In this document: positions 54,857 to 64,000 of the stretch, in pieces
Layout: the number at the start of each line of letters is the position of its first letter
Numbering within the stretch: position 1 is the stretch's first letter
Made by a program: the position numbers and the translations under genes
Assembly: GCF_019175285.1 (NCBI RefSeq)
Contig: NC_056523.1
Location: 187,333,608-187,397,607 of the forward strand
From: Sceloporus undulatus
Lineage: Eukaryota; Chordata; Lepidosauria; Squamata; Phrynosomatidae
DNA length: 64,000 nt
Reading direction: 5' to 3'
The notes under the pieces: model-generated
Told to the model about the DNA's origin: nothing
The model's database searches: none
The model's input: only the letters and a program-made list of their open reading frames with translations

Positions 54857-57800
54857 TTTTATTTATATACTGCCCTGTGGCAACCAATCCGGGCGGTTTA
54901 CAACATTAAAATAACATACAGCATTAAAACAATATATTTCCCTCCCCCCCTTAAAAAGTTATTAAACAACATATCTAATTTAAAACCACAATAACTAGTT
55001 AAAATAACAATAAATTAAACAAAATAATACCAACCAACAAACCACTGCAACTTCAGTTCTAAAGAAAAGGGGGCTTTGGAGACATTACTGAGGAGGGGGG
55101 AAATCCTGAGATCCTGAGGCCAGGATATTTCAGTCTGGGAAGGCCTGCCTGAAGAGATCCGTCTTGACAGCCTTTTTGAAGCTGTCCAAAGATGTTAATT
55201 GACGGATCTCGTCCGGCAGGTCGTTCCAGAGCCTGGGGGCGACAACAGAGAAAGCCCTCCGGGAGGTCACCGCAAGCCTCGATTTTTGAGGCTGCAACAA
55301 GTTCCTCCCAGAGGACCGGAGAGCGCGGGGAGGATTGTATGGGAAGAGGCGGTCTCTGAGATAGCTTGGACCCAAGCCATTTAATAAAGATGTGGGTGCC
55401 AGTTGCCCATTCCCCTTCAAAGATGGATTGATGCTGTTTCCATTAGACTGAGGTCTAATCTGCATTGCAGAAATAATGCAGTTTGGCACCCCTTCAACTG
55501 CCATGGCTCCATCTTATGGAATCCTGGGATTTGTAGTTTGTTGTGGCACCAGAGCGCTCTGACAGAGAAAGCTAAATAGCTTAGAAAATTAGAAATCCCA
55601 GAATTCCATAGCACTGAACCATGGCAGTTAAAACATTGTAGGTAAAGAAAGTTAACAGGAAAAATAAAAAGGTTCAGATAGTCATGTTATCTTGAGTGAC
55701 AGGAACAGCAGAGGCACCATGGAGTGATGTAAAAGGAGAACGGCCACCAATTTTGGCCCAAGCCAACACTAGATTTCTTCTGAGGGAAATATTATGTTTA
55801 GGACATATATCAGCCACTCCTGTTGCTGCTGGCACAAGTTGCTCTGAGGTCAGGATGATCTGCCCAGCCTTCTTCTATCTTCAGAGTAATTTACAATGTG
55901 CATAGGAACTATATAGAAAGGCAGCTGCTCATCGTTGCTGCATTTTGCTCTAGGTTTTCTGGAAAACCCTGAGCAAAAGGTAAGTTTTTAAAATGTTGGA
56001 TAAAGGGTGGAAACCCTGAATTGGGTATGAATGTTGTGTAAACACCCAATTTGGGTTTTGGAGGCTGCATAGTGTAAACAGCATGCAGTTAGCCCTGGGG
56101 AAATTTGGTGTATATAGGTGATATAGACAAGCCCCAAGAGCGACATAGCTGGATGCTTTTCTATGTCCCTCTTCCACTAGCCAGTAAATATCCATGTTTC
56201 TGAGGGCTGCAACAAGCAAAAAGTAGGGGAGATGGGGAAGATGTAGGCTAAAGTTCTGCCAGTTGGAACGGAACTACATCTCCTTGATCTATGCTTTTGG
56301 CTGTAGTTTTAAAGAAGGTTAGTACTTCAGACTGTAGTGGACCACACTGGATATGTTATAGAAAAAAGTGTATTAGCCTAGTGACTTTTTGATATTTTGG
56401 ACTACACCCCCCGCAAAGCACTAACAATCATGGGACATAGAAATCATAAGAGTTGTAGTCCAAAGCACCTGAAGGAGCAGAGGCGATGTATAGTGGTTTA
56501 ATCTAAGCCCTCTCAAATGGAAACATTTCCACTGTGCCATTCAAATTGTCTGGGATGAAACCTAAATATTAATTTCCAGGAGAGCCACTTGGACTTCCTG
56601 TTATCTCATTGATTTATTTCACCTAGGTGGGCTACACCAACCCCAACTCCTACATCAATGTCATCATAGGTATCTCTACCTTCCTCTCCTTCTATGGCTA
56701 TTTGCTCTTCTACAAGGCCACCAGACCAGCACTCACCGGCTACAGCTTGCGCTCCAAATTCATCTGCATCATCTTGGTCCTAGTCCTCTGTGGTCTGCAG
56801 AGTGGGATCCTGGAAACTATGGGTGCAGTGGGTGCCATCCCTTGCAGCCCACCTCTTTCACCAGTTACCCGCTCCCAAGGTAAGTGGCCTTTATGGGACT
56901 GGTAATTTTGATAGTGGTGGAACACTTACTGGTTATTTACTGGTTTGGACACATGTTTGCCCTTCTATCAGCAGAAAAGGTTATTCCATTTATAAGAAAC
57001 AATGAAGTCTCCTGCTATGCAACAGGGCAGACCCTTTCAGCCTGAGGGCCAAATTCAATTTTAGAGAAATTTTTGGGTCCTACATTCCAATGGCGGACAA
57101 GGCCAAAGAAAAAATTGTGATATCAAGGAGACAAGCTCATTTTAGCTTATAACTCCTACTGCCTGTTCCTAAGCCATAAGAAAGGCATTTGCACATTTTA
57201 GGATAGGGAAGAATCTATACAATAATTCCAAACACGGTGTAAGTGAACTAAATCCAAGGGCCTGATGTTCCCCACCCTTTGCTAGAAGAATGTTAGCAAA
57301 GTTGAATTTTGCTGATACAGTACTCCCTTTCCCACTCCAGTCTCCAATGTACCTCACATGATAAGCTGAGATCATCCAATAAAAGCAGGCCAGGGAGATG
57401 GAGGTCCATATGGGAGAGAGAAGCATGGACAAAGAGCCAGGAAAAGACTGCTAATTCAGGTAGCTGTTGGAACCAGAAGACAGGAGCAAAGTAACACAGC
57501 AAACAGCACAAAGTAGATGTATTGTTTGACCAAGGCCTAGTTCTCCATGCGCTAGCAAAGCCTGGTTTCTGGGCTCTACCATATCTGAAGGTAGAGGACT
57601 TCAAAAAGTTTAACACTACTGCTTATAAAAATTTTGTTGCTGATACAAAACAGTTATTCAGACAGGACGCTGGAGCCCTTCTCTTTGACACTTGTCTGGA
57701 ACTTGGTACAGGTAAAATCTCCCTTATCTGGAATTTCAAAATCCAAAATTGTCCACATAAATGGCTGAGATAGTGACACCATTGCTTTCTTATGGTTAAG

Positions 57801-58754
57801 TAAACACAAATTTTGTTTCATACATAAAATTATTTAAAATATTGTAAATAAAATGACTTGCAGTCTACATGTATACAAAACATAAATGAATTTCACGTTT
57901 AGTCTTGGGTTCCATCTCCAAGGTATTATGTATATAAGCACATATTCCAAAATCTGAAAAACTCCAAAATCCAAAACACTTCTGGTTCTAAACACTTTGG
58001 ATAAGGGAGACTCAACCTGTACTATAGTAAGAGCTAGAAACTAACTTTTTTTAAAAGGCAGATGGGGATTCAAAGAATCAGTTAGAAGGGACTGCAAGAG
58101 CCAAATACTCCCAGCCTCCTGCCACACAGGAATACACAACTGTTTTATTTCTGAAAGATGGCCATCCAACATCTGTTTAAAGAGTTTTCAGAAAATAGAA
58201 TTTGACACCCCTTCTCATGCTCTCTACCTTTTTTGAAGTCTGGGGAATAATATACATACACAGTTTTGTCATAAGGGACACTTTATTTTTAACTGTCTTT
58301 TGTCTTTGCAGTAATTTACTACTACTCATTAGCTGTTGAAATGTTTTTCATTGGCCTGTTCGCCCGTTACTCTTTCCGAAGAGTTGAATCACAACCAGAC
58401 ACTCAGCAAGTCACTCGCCATCGAGCTCCTCAAACTGAGAGGGCTCAGTCTGAGTTCAGCAGCCCAGTTGATGAAACATCTATGGAGGGAACCAACCCTG
58501 GCTATCTCCCTGATGAGTCTCTGTGTACAATTGAGCACTCCCCGCTGGACAGGTTTGATTTTATGGTTGGGGAGCCGAAGGCCAGACAGCAGGAAAGCTG
58601 GGGACTGAACAGTCAGAGAAAGGGAACGGTATGGGTGGAGGGAGTTAAGACAAGATTGCCAATTGAAAGAACTGGGGTTGAACTGCCATCAACTGGAATC
58701 CAAGTTCAAGCCCAGGTTGTCAAAGTGGATACCGATGGGATCACTGTGGTATAA
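49784..58754 (+). CDS. Organic solute transporter alpha-like protein (SLC51A family)
   Basis: This is a seven-helix membrane protein of the OST-alpha/TMEM184 family. SLC51A itself forms a basolateral bile-acid and steroid-conjugate carrier with SLC51B; the substrate of this relative is unknown. Exons are 49784-49850, 50708-50859, 51434-51507, 52841-52996, 54308-54419, 56627-56879 and 58312-58754. They sum to 1257 bases (418 residues), all GT/AG and in frame. The N-terminus MVRVSNCSLSND has an N-glycosylation sequon (NCS) in the part expected outside. The first helix is IWIFLVPVFLGLVQVGLFLE. Family hallmarks are FIPRAFFVCSFVGS, the CCCCCC cluster (about residues 137-142, where human OST-alpha has CCCCCPCC) and CSPPLSPVTRSQ (human CSPPYSSKTRSQ). 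After the last helix (YSLAVEMFFIGLFARY) comes a cytosolic tail of about 125 residues, much longer than in SLC51A (340 residues in total), ending ITVV. The first exon is supported by phase, sequon and donor but is short. Confidence 0.88.
50223..50356. mobile_element. Near-perfect 134-bp palindrome (MITE)
   Basis: The left arm begins CACACTAGGGAGCAAACAGG and the right arm reads back CACACTAGGGGCCAAACAGG. About 50 bases per arm pair, including 'atttaaacgagagttaaac'. It lies in the first intron of the transporter gene. Only this copy was seen in the window. Confidence 0.8.
51293..51432. repeat. AAT microsatellite, assembly gap and LINE-like tail
   Basis: (AAT) runs 51293-51344, then ten N at 51345-51354, then 'atttatttatataccgccca', the reverse-type tail of a reptile LINE. 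A similar AAT-plus-tail arrangement sits at 54814-54910. The tract ends just before the exon at 51434. The number of AAT units in this assembly should not be trusted. Confidence 0.9.
52440..52680 (-). mobile_element. tRNA-derived SINE (Sauria SINE type)
   Basis: Plus strand reads 'ttgttgttgtgtgccttcaa', 'ggcgacgctatcatggggtt', 'tttgaaccttggtctcacag' and 'cccaacactcaaactactac', the reverse of a nearly full-length copy. Confidence 0.85.
53664..54176. mobile_element. Tigger-like element (family T2, MER2-like) split by a SINE
   Basis: Left part 53664-53850 has 'ggctggctgagatagtgaca' and 'acttgggtcccatcctcaag'. Right part 54090-54176 has 'gagatatctcattatgtata' and ends 'gactcaacctg' next to TA. 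The SINE at 53850-54088 (minus strand) lies between 'aagatatcccatt' and 'gagatatctcatt', a probable target duplication of about 13 bases. Confidence 0.8.
53850..54088 (-). mobile_element. tRNA-derived SINE (Sauria SINE type), nested
   Basis: Plus strand reads 'ttgttgttgtggacttgaag', 'ggggttttcttggcaagatt' and 'cactcacaccactatgccac'. It is nearly full length and inserted into the T2 element. Confidence 0.82.
54535..54575. repeat. ATT microsatellite
   Basis: (ATT) tract next to a LINE-like piece at 54468-54535 ('tttataccctgcccttcagc'). Confidence 0.9.
54814..55440 (-). mobile_element. L2-clade LINE 3' part with AAT tail
   Basis: On the minus strand (from about 55400 down) it reads LGPSYLRDRLFPYNPPRALR, then SRRAFSVVAPRLWNDLPDEI and SLDSFKKAVKTDLFRQAF. 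This is the intact-looking C-terminus of an L2-clade reverse-transcriptase frame, followed by its 3' end and an (AAT) tract at 54814-54853. It is the best-preserved LINE end in the window, and is 5'-truncated. Confidence 0.88.
55448..55645. mobile_element. Palindromic MITE, family P1 (variant b)
   Basis: 'aataatgcagtttggcaccc' at the left, inner 'ggaatcctgggatttgtagt' with 'tagaaatcccagaattccat', and 'ccatggcagttaaaacattg' at the right. Confidence 0.8.
57707..58021. mobile_element. Tigger-like element (family T2, MER2-like), full length
   Basis: It runs from TA-CAGGTAAAATCTCCCTTATC to 'gataagggagactcaacctg'-TA. The inside contains 'ttttgtttcatacataaaat' and 'gtttagtcttgggttccatc'. The ends are inverted repeats with CAGG...CCTG next to TA. 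It lies in the last intron of the transporter gene. Confidence 0.85.
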
Positions 58755-59573
58755 ACACAGTCCCTAGAAAATTGTCCACCTTCACGGCAAAGACAGAAGC
58801 ACCTGGATTCTGGGAAGTGAAAAGCAATAAGGTGAAGGAGATGGCAATGTTGAACACCATGCTTTGGGTGGAATGCAGAGAGAAAAGAGGAAGAGGCTTT
58901 CCCTCAAAAACAGTATGGGGATTTTAGTCTAGTGTTGACTATTGGAATCAAGAAGGTAATTAGTAAACACACTAACAGTAGAAGAATAAAAAAAGCAGAA
59001 AAGTCATACAGTGGGGAGAATGGAGAAATCGTTGAGAAACAATGTGTGTTTACAAATGATGGTCAATGAATAATTTCTAATGCACCCTACAGTGTACAAA
59101 ACACTGTACATTTACCTTCTCTTGCTCACATACCCATTTTATAAGATGTTAAACCATAAGGGACGTTAAACCAAAAGAATGGTATTTATATAGATTATGT
59201 CCATTTTAAAGCTGTATTTGGTTTAACCTTTTAAAGCTGTGTTGTCTCCTCGACAAGGGGAAAGGTGGGATCTAAATAAATATAACAACAACAACAAATG
59301 TAAGGCCACCCCTTGATAAATAGGTAGAAATTTGAACCCAGGCTTCCACAACAGCTGGTCTAGGCAGTTATTACACTAAAAAAGCCACAAAAAACAAGTT
59401 TTGAACAGTAAGACCTTTATTAAAACCAATGCTACTTGTGGTGTTAGGGATTTCTGAGGTCTTTTGAGGAATAAAACAAGAAACCCTACAAGGTAACCAA
59501 GAAGAGTTAAATGAAAAGTCTTTCAAAGCAACAGAGGGCAGAATGCAGGCATACCTCCACATGTGTCCTTATG
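58755..59573. other. Convergent 3' regions of the transporter gene and FTSJ1
   Basis: Between the two stop codons. A plus-strand AATAAA at about 59275-59280 (inside a LINE-like 'ggtgggatctaaataaat' tail) may end the transporter transcript. A minus-strand AATAAA (plus-strand TTTATT at 59416-59421) lies about 155 bases below the FTSJ1 stop codon and is a good polyadenylation signal for it. Confidence 0.6.
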
Positions 59574-60453
59574 TCACGTGGACAACTCTTCCAGGGCATC
59601 TATGACTTCAGTCTCTAAGGCCCCTGCCCCCTGTTCTTGCTGCTCTGGAGGCTCATGGGGAGAAGCCTGTTGCTGAGGTTGGGGTGTTGACTCCTTGATA
59701 AGAAGATTATGTTTCTTTAAAAAGCAGGCTTCTTCATAGGGAGGCCGGATGGGGGGCTGAGTGGGAGGTGTGTAAGTATATTCCTTCTCAGGATCCAGCT
59801 GCCCAAATGGGGAGAAAGGGAGAGACAAGTTATACACTCCATTTACCTGGCCTCTGGGCTTCAACTGTTTCCCATCCAAGGCTTAGATGCAGTTAGAGTA
59901 GTAAGACCACGCAACAGCCCTTGTTCTAAACACCCCAGCCGCAACTAGTAAGATCCCCTTTGTCAAACTTCTCACTCTGTTCTAATTCTCAACTGATCTT
60001 CTTCAAGTTGCCCATTTCAACTACTGTCAAGTTCCCTTGCTACACAGCTTTAAGGAGGCAAGAGCTTCAAACTGTGAACTCTTTGTAATAGTGGGACTCA
60101 GGTATCTTACTCTCTGTAGTGAAACAATGACAGCTTGTTAGGGGAAGGACCTGCTAGTGCCACCATTACAGATAGGCAGAAGCTGATATCACCACTATCA
60201 ATTCAGGAAAGGGTCCCCAAGATTCCACCTGGTTCTATGAAAATGTTACCCGTAGACCCAGTTTCTCTGTGAGAGTAAAGACAGACTGAACCATCCATCC
60301 TCGCTTACCTCCAGAACATTAGTCGTGTCACAAGACCCACAAGCATTACCTGTAGAGGGTATGTCCTGTCAGAGTCGTAAGCACTCAGATCTCCACAAGC
60401 CAGGAAAGGGACAATGACCCGATTAGGACCCTCCAACTGATTAAAATCCACAT
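59574..60453 (-). CDS. FTSJ1: tRNA (Nm32/Nm34) 2'-O-methyltransferase FTSJ1, C-terminal exons
   Basis: FTSJ1 methylates the 2'-hydroxyl of nucleotides 32 and 34 in the anticodon loop of several tRNAs; in mammals it works with THADA (position 32) and WDR6 (position 34). Two coding exons are visible on the minus strand: 60350-60453 and 59574-59798. They join in phase 0 at YPLQ|LDPEK. Landmarks are [32 protein letters not shown], then [20 protein letters not shown], matching human [20 protein letters not shown] and [20 protein letters not shown]. The last part (after residue KKHNLL) is Gln/Glu/Pro-rich and diverged, ending ALEELST. The Rossmann methyltransferase domain with its catalytic residues lies off the right edge: I found none of its exons in 60454-64000. 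Confidence 0.95.
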
Positions 60454-60890
60454 CTGTATCAGAAAAGACTTGGTAAGTGCCAGCTGTAAGAAGGGCTCTC
60501 CTATTGTGCACACTGCCTGCTCCCACCCCCCTTTTTGTCTCTCCAATTCAAGAAAAGCCTTACATTTAAGTTATGATTTTTGATCCTCTATGGCTCTAAA
60601 AATTCCAGTTACCACAATTATAAGCATTCTTTTTTGCCTAGAAACAATGCCCAGTGAGCTTACTTTTAAGGAATCATTAGCGCACTGTTAATTCCAGCTG
60701 CAATGATACTTCAGGGAAAGGTTAATCCAGTGTTTGGTGCTGTTTGAAGTAGGAATGGTGTAGCACAGCTCAGGCAAATCCCAGCACTATGCACAGTATC
60801 ATGAGGCTATTAGTAGCAATTCCTTCTTTATTGAGCACCAAACAGAAGGAAAAACAATGAGTGTTGCTTGCAGAATCAGCATGCTATTAA

Positions 60891-61460
60891 CAGGCTGAGT
60901 ATCCCTTATTCAAAATGCTTGGAACCAGAAGTGTTTGAGATTTGTTTGGATTTTGGAATATTTGCATATACATAATGAGATATCTCGGAGAGGGACTAAA
61001 ATCTAAAGACAAAATTCATGTATGTTTCATATACAGTACATTCATATAGGCTGATAGTAATTTTATATGCAATGTTTTAAATAATTTTGTGCATAAAACA
61101 AAGTTTGTGCACATTGGCCCACCAGAAAGCAAAGGTGTCACTACCTCAGCCGTCCGTGCAGACAGTTTTGGAGTACAGTCAGCCCTCCATATCCACAGGT
61201 TTTTTATCTACAGATTCAAGCATCCAGAGTTTGAATATATATGTATATCATATATATACACACACACTCCAAAAAGCAAACTCTGATTTTGCCATTTTAT
61301 ATAAGAGACATCATCTTACTATGCCATTTTTATTTAACGGGACTTGAGCATCCACAGATTTTGGTATCCATGGAGGGATGTGTGTTCTGGAACCAAACCC
61401 CAGCAGATATCAAGGGCCCACTGTATTCCAGATTTCCAGGTAAGCGATACTCAGCCTATA
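60891..61460. mobile_element. Tigger-like element (T2) carrying a nested T1 copy
   Basis: The outer element starts 'caggctgagtatcccttatt' and ends 'gatactcagcctata'. The inside matches 'atgagatatctcggagaggg' and 'tttgtgcataaaacaaagtt', in the orientation opposite to the 57707 copy. The inner T1 element is 61174-61425. Confidence 0.8.
61174..61425. mobile_element. Tigger/pogo-like MITE, family T1, nested
   Basis: TA-CAGTCAGCCCTCCATATCC at the left and GGGCCCACTG-TA at the right. It is a full-length copy with a TA duplication inside an older T2 element, in an FTSJ1 intron. Confidence 0.85.
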
Positions 61461-61539
61461 GTAATATTACATTTTGTGAGCAGAAATTAGATGAAGAAGA
61501 AGACAGATAAAAATCAGTGAAAGGAACACAAATGGGAGA

Positions 61540-61735
61540 ATATAATACTTCGAGACCACTTTAAATGCCCTGGATCAATGCTAGGGAATTCTGGGAACTA
61601 ATTTTGTGAGACATTCAGCCTTCTTTATCAGAAAGCTCTGGTGCCACGATAAACTTCAATTCCCAGGATCCCCAGCACTGAGCCAGGGTAGTTAGTGGTC
61701 TTGGATTATTTCTGCAATGTGTTTTGGCCCTAAGT
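61540..61735. mobile_element. Palindromic MITE, family P1, worn copy
   Basis: 'tcgagaccactttaaatgcc', 'gggaattctgggaactaatt' and 'aattcccaggatccccagca'; the right end is 'tggattatttctgcaatgtg'. Confidence 0.75.
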
Positions 61736-64000
61736 GAGTGGAAAGACTGAGAAGGAAAACAAAAGCAGAAAGGGCAAATAACAAAAATAATACACAAAGG
61801 TTTATATAATGCTCACCATCTTAAGTGGTAACAGTGTTGTGGCCAGTGTTAAGGCCATTAGCCTGCTGTTCACTTTTGCATTTCTGTTATATTTCCCTTC
61901 CCTCTCTACATGCGTATAAATGTTTGTCTACTTAGCTGGACTCCACGTATCTGGAGAAATGAGCTACAGTTCATGAAAGGGTGTGACAAACAAAACTTTT
62001 TAGACATGAAAATGTCAGAAAACCCATGGTTTTTGATGCATCATACTCACACAACTACCCCTTTTCATATATATGATCAGGTTTAACCCTACAAGAACTC
62101 TTTGATGTAGACCAGCATTATTAATGGCATAGAGTAAATGGAGGGGATGAGGGTCCTAAGTAGACATGGATAGGTTTGTGCTGTGTGAGGATCTATGTCA
62201 GGGGTTTCCTGCTCACATTTTTAGTTATTATGCTACACCAGCCTTCTATGCTGGCCGTGTGTGTACTGCAGTGCACACAAGTAGCACTACCATACCTTAG
62301 ATCTCAGTGAATAGGTGTACAGAAAAGGCTGGCCACTATGAGCCTAAGGGTTTTAGCCAAGTACTTGCAAATACACACACTATCTTGTATGCCGTGAGGA
62401 GAAGCTGTGATTGTGACTGTAATCAAACCCATTCCAGACAGTATATATCTGAACTTTAATTTTCCTATAACGTTCTATATTTTCTAGTCATTCTGTTAAC
62501 AAGGAACAGGCTAAATTCTTTAGTGACACATTAATTATACACTTGTCTGTTCCTGAAGACTACATGCCAGTTTTTCGCAATCTGCCTCCGCAACAGTGGT
62601 AGACATATCGATCATTGTCTGCCTACTCATGAAAAAAGGTGACTTGCAACTGAACAATCAGTGCATTGTTCCATAAGATGTGGCTGCTCAAATGTGCCAG
62701 GTGTACAGCATTTCAAGTGTATTCACCCAGTGTGTGTCTTACTCTCTTACTTAACTTACTGGGAAGTTTCCAAATTGATGCTTGAGTCCTCCAAAGCCAG
62801 CTTTGGCACAGAGAAAAATGGTACCAGGGTGTACTTACTGACCCAAAACCAACATAAAACTCTTCTGCCTTAGGTTGTGAACCCTGGATGTCACACTAGC
62901 ATTTGTATCATTTAGAAAAGGCTGAGATGTTTTAAGTGCCCTCTTCTGCTACAAGTGATAATTCACATAATAAAGCTAAGATGATTGTGTGATTAACGAT
63001 GGCTGATGCTGTATGGTCACTGTGCTCATTTTACACACAATTTCATTTAATTTTTCCAGGCTGAACTTTTTGTATTTCATTGCCAATGGACATTTCTGTT
63101 GTAATCCCCCCCCCCACACACACACCTAAGCTAACTATAAATGTTTTGGTTTATTAAGTGCCACAACGCTCTTTGTTACTTTCTATGTGTTATCTGAATC
63201 AATTCTGATTATACAATTGATGTGTCTTTAAGTAAACAGATTCTCTGCAGATCAACAATTACCAAAAAAATTAAATAAAATTAAAAAAATGACTGGGTCA
63301 GTTATGTCTCCTTGTTGTTTAAACAAAGTATGTGCCTGCAGTGCTATTAACTGTGGTTCCTACAGAGCATATGTATCACCTGAAATGTTTTTATAGTCTG
63401 CCATGTACTATGGGGTCTAGAAGTGTCTGCTCCAAGGCTTCATAGTTCTTCTCTCCCTGAAAGTCCTTTTAAAATTTAGGGAACCAGAAACAGACTCCTT
63501 GCCTTTCAAATTGCTAGGTTAATGCTAGAGGCATCAACAGTACCTCAAACTGAAATTTTAAGAACAGGAGAGATAGATCAAGAAGAGAAACCCAAGACAC
63601 TGCTACTTTATCTGGCAGCAATGGGACACAGAATTGTAAGAATTGGAGGGTACCTCAAAGATCAGCTAGTCCAACCTACTGAAGAGCGACAGAATCCACC
63701 AATGTAGCACCCCTGATGATCCACCCATCTTTGCTTTAAATCCTCTAATAAAGAGGCCCACCACCTTTCAAGGCAGTCTGTTCTGATTCCTGCCACTCAG
63801 AAGCTCTCACCACTCATAATCCCCCTGCACTGTTGTCTTTTTCCCTTCCTGGCCTTCCTTCTGCCCTCTCTCCTTTGATAAAAAATTATTTACCCCACTG
63901 AGTATCCTTGCCCAGTACTCAACCTGAAAAACAGCTTTCCCTCTTCAAGTTTCCTTACCATAACAGTGATCTAACAGTGGGTTGGACATGTTTGGCACAT
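61736..64000. other. FTSJ1 intron sequence to the right edge
   Basis: Non-coding as far as I can see. A CR1-like 3' end lies at about 63625-63790 ('cctcaaagatcagctagtcc', 'aacctactgaagagcgacag'). There is a C-rich/CA tract at 63107-63126. No FTSJ1 exon was recognised. Confidence 0.5.
63625..63790. mobile_element. CR1 LINE 3' region
   Basis: 'agaattggagggtacctcaa', 'agatcagctagtccaaccta' and 'tttcaaggcagtctgttctg' match the CR1-type 3' region in sauropsids. Confidence 0.6.

Noticed and set aside
55130-55504. 124-codon minus-strand frame that looks like a real protein end
   Set aside because: It is the C-terminus of an L2-clade LINE reverse transcriptase, not a host gene.
60454-64000. Further FTSJ1 exons
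   Set aside because: I looked for minus-strand sequence encoding the conserved KPRSSRNSSIEAF and GYDPPEGF motifs and for the methyltransferase core and found none; they should lie to the right.

Overview
The window is vertebrate genomic DNA, most likely from a squamate reptile (an iguanian-type lizard is my best guess). Genes are split into small exons with GT/AG introns. The space between exons is packed with Bov-B LINEs, tRNA-derived SINEs with a Bov-B-like tail (Sauria SINE type), CR1 and L2-like LINE ends, and many palindromic non-autonomous DNA transposons. I saw no bacterial genes, no CRISPR array and no endogenous retrovirus. One 10-base run of N at 51345-51354 marks an assembly gap.

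Five protein-coding genes can be read exon by exon. From left to right they are: TBC1D25 (minus strand, exons 1-2 only, the rest lies off the left edge); EBP (minus, complete, 231 residues); PORCN (plus, complete, 14 coding exons, 460 residues); an organic solute transporter alpha-like gene (SLC51A family, plus, complete, 7 exons, 418 residues); and FTSJ1 (minus, last two coding exons only, the rest off the right edge).

FTSJ1, PORCN, EBP and TBC1D25 are also neighbours on human Xp11.23, where all four point the same way. Here PORCN is flipped relative to the other three, and the transporter gene sits between PORCN and FTSJ1. EBP and PORCN are therefore head to head across about 5 kb, and the transporter gene and FTSJ1 converge tail to tail with under 1 kb between stop codons.

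Three promoter regions can be seen. The TBC1D25 promoter (about 6640-7190) is CpG-rich, with four perfect cAMP-response palindromes and one lysosome-type (CLEAR/E-box) palindrome. The EBP promoter (about 17280-17640) has three CCAAT boxes and a cAMP-response element. The PORCN promoter (about 22440-22742) has six CCAAT boxes in 130 bases and is followed by a 1-kb minisatellite.

By function the genes are unrelated neighbours: Rab-GAP/autophagy (TBC1D25), sterol isomerisation (EBP), Wnt palmitoleoylation (PORCN), a putative solute or bile-acid-type transporter subunit, and tRNA 2'-O-methylation (FTSJ1). The most unusual non-genic objects are three GC-rich mobile elements at 16.5, 34.0 and 40.0 kb. 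Each is a string of consecutive hairpins, and their ends resemble those of a second, simpler Harbinger-like family in the same window.
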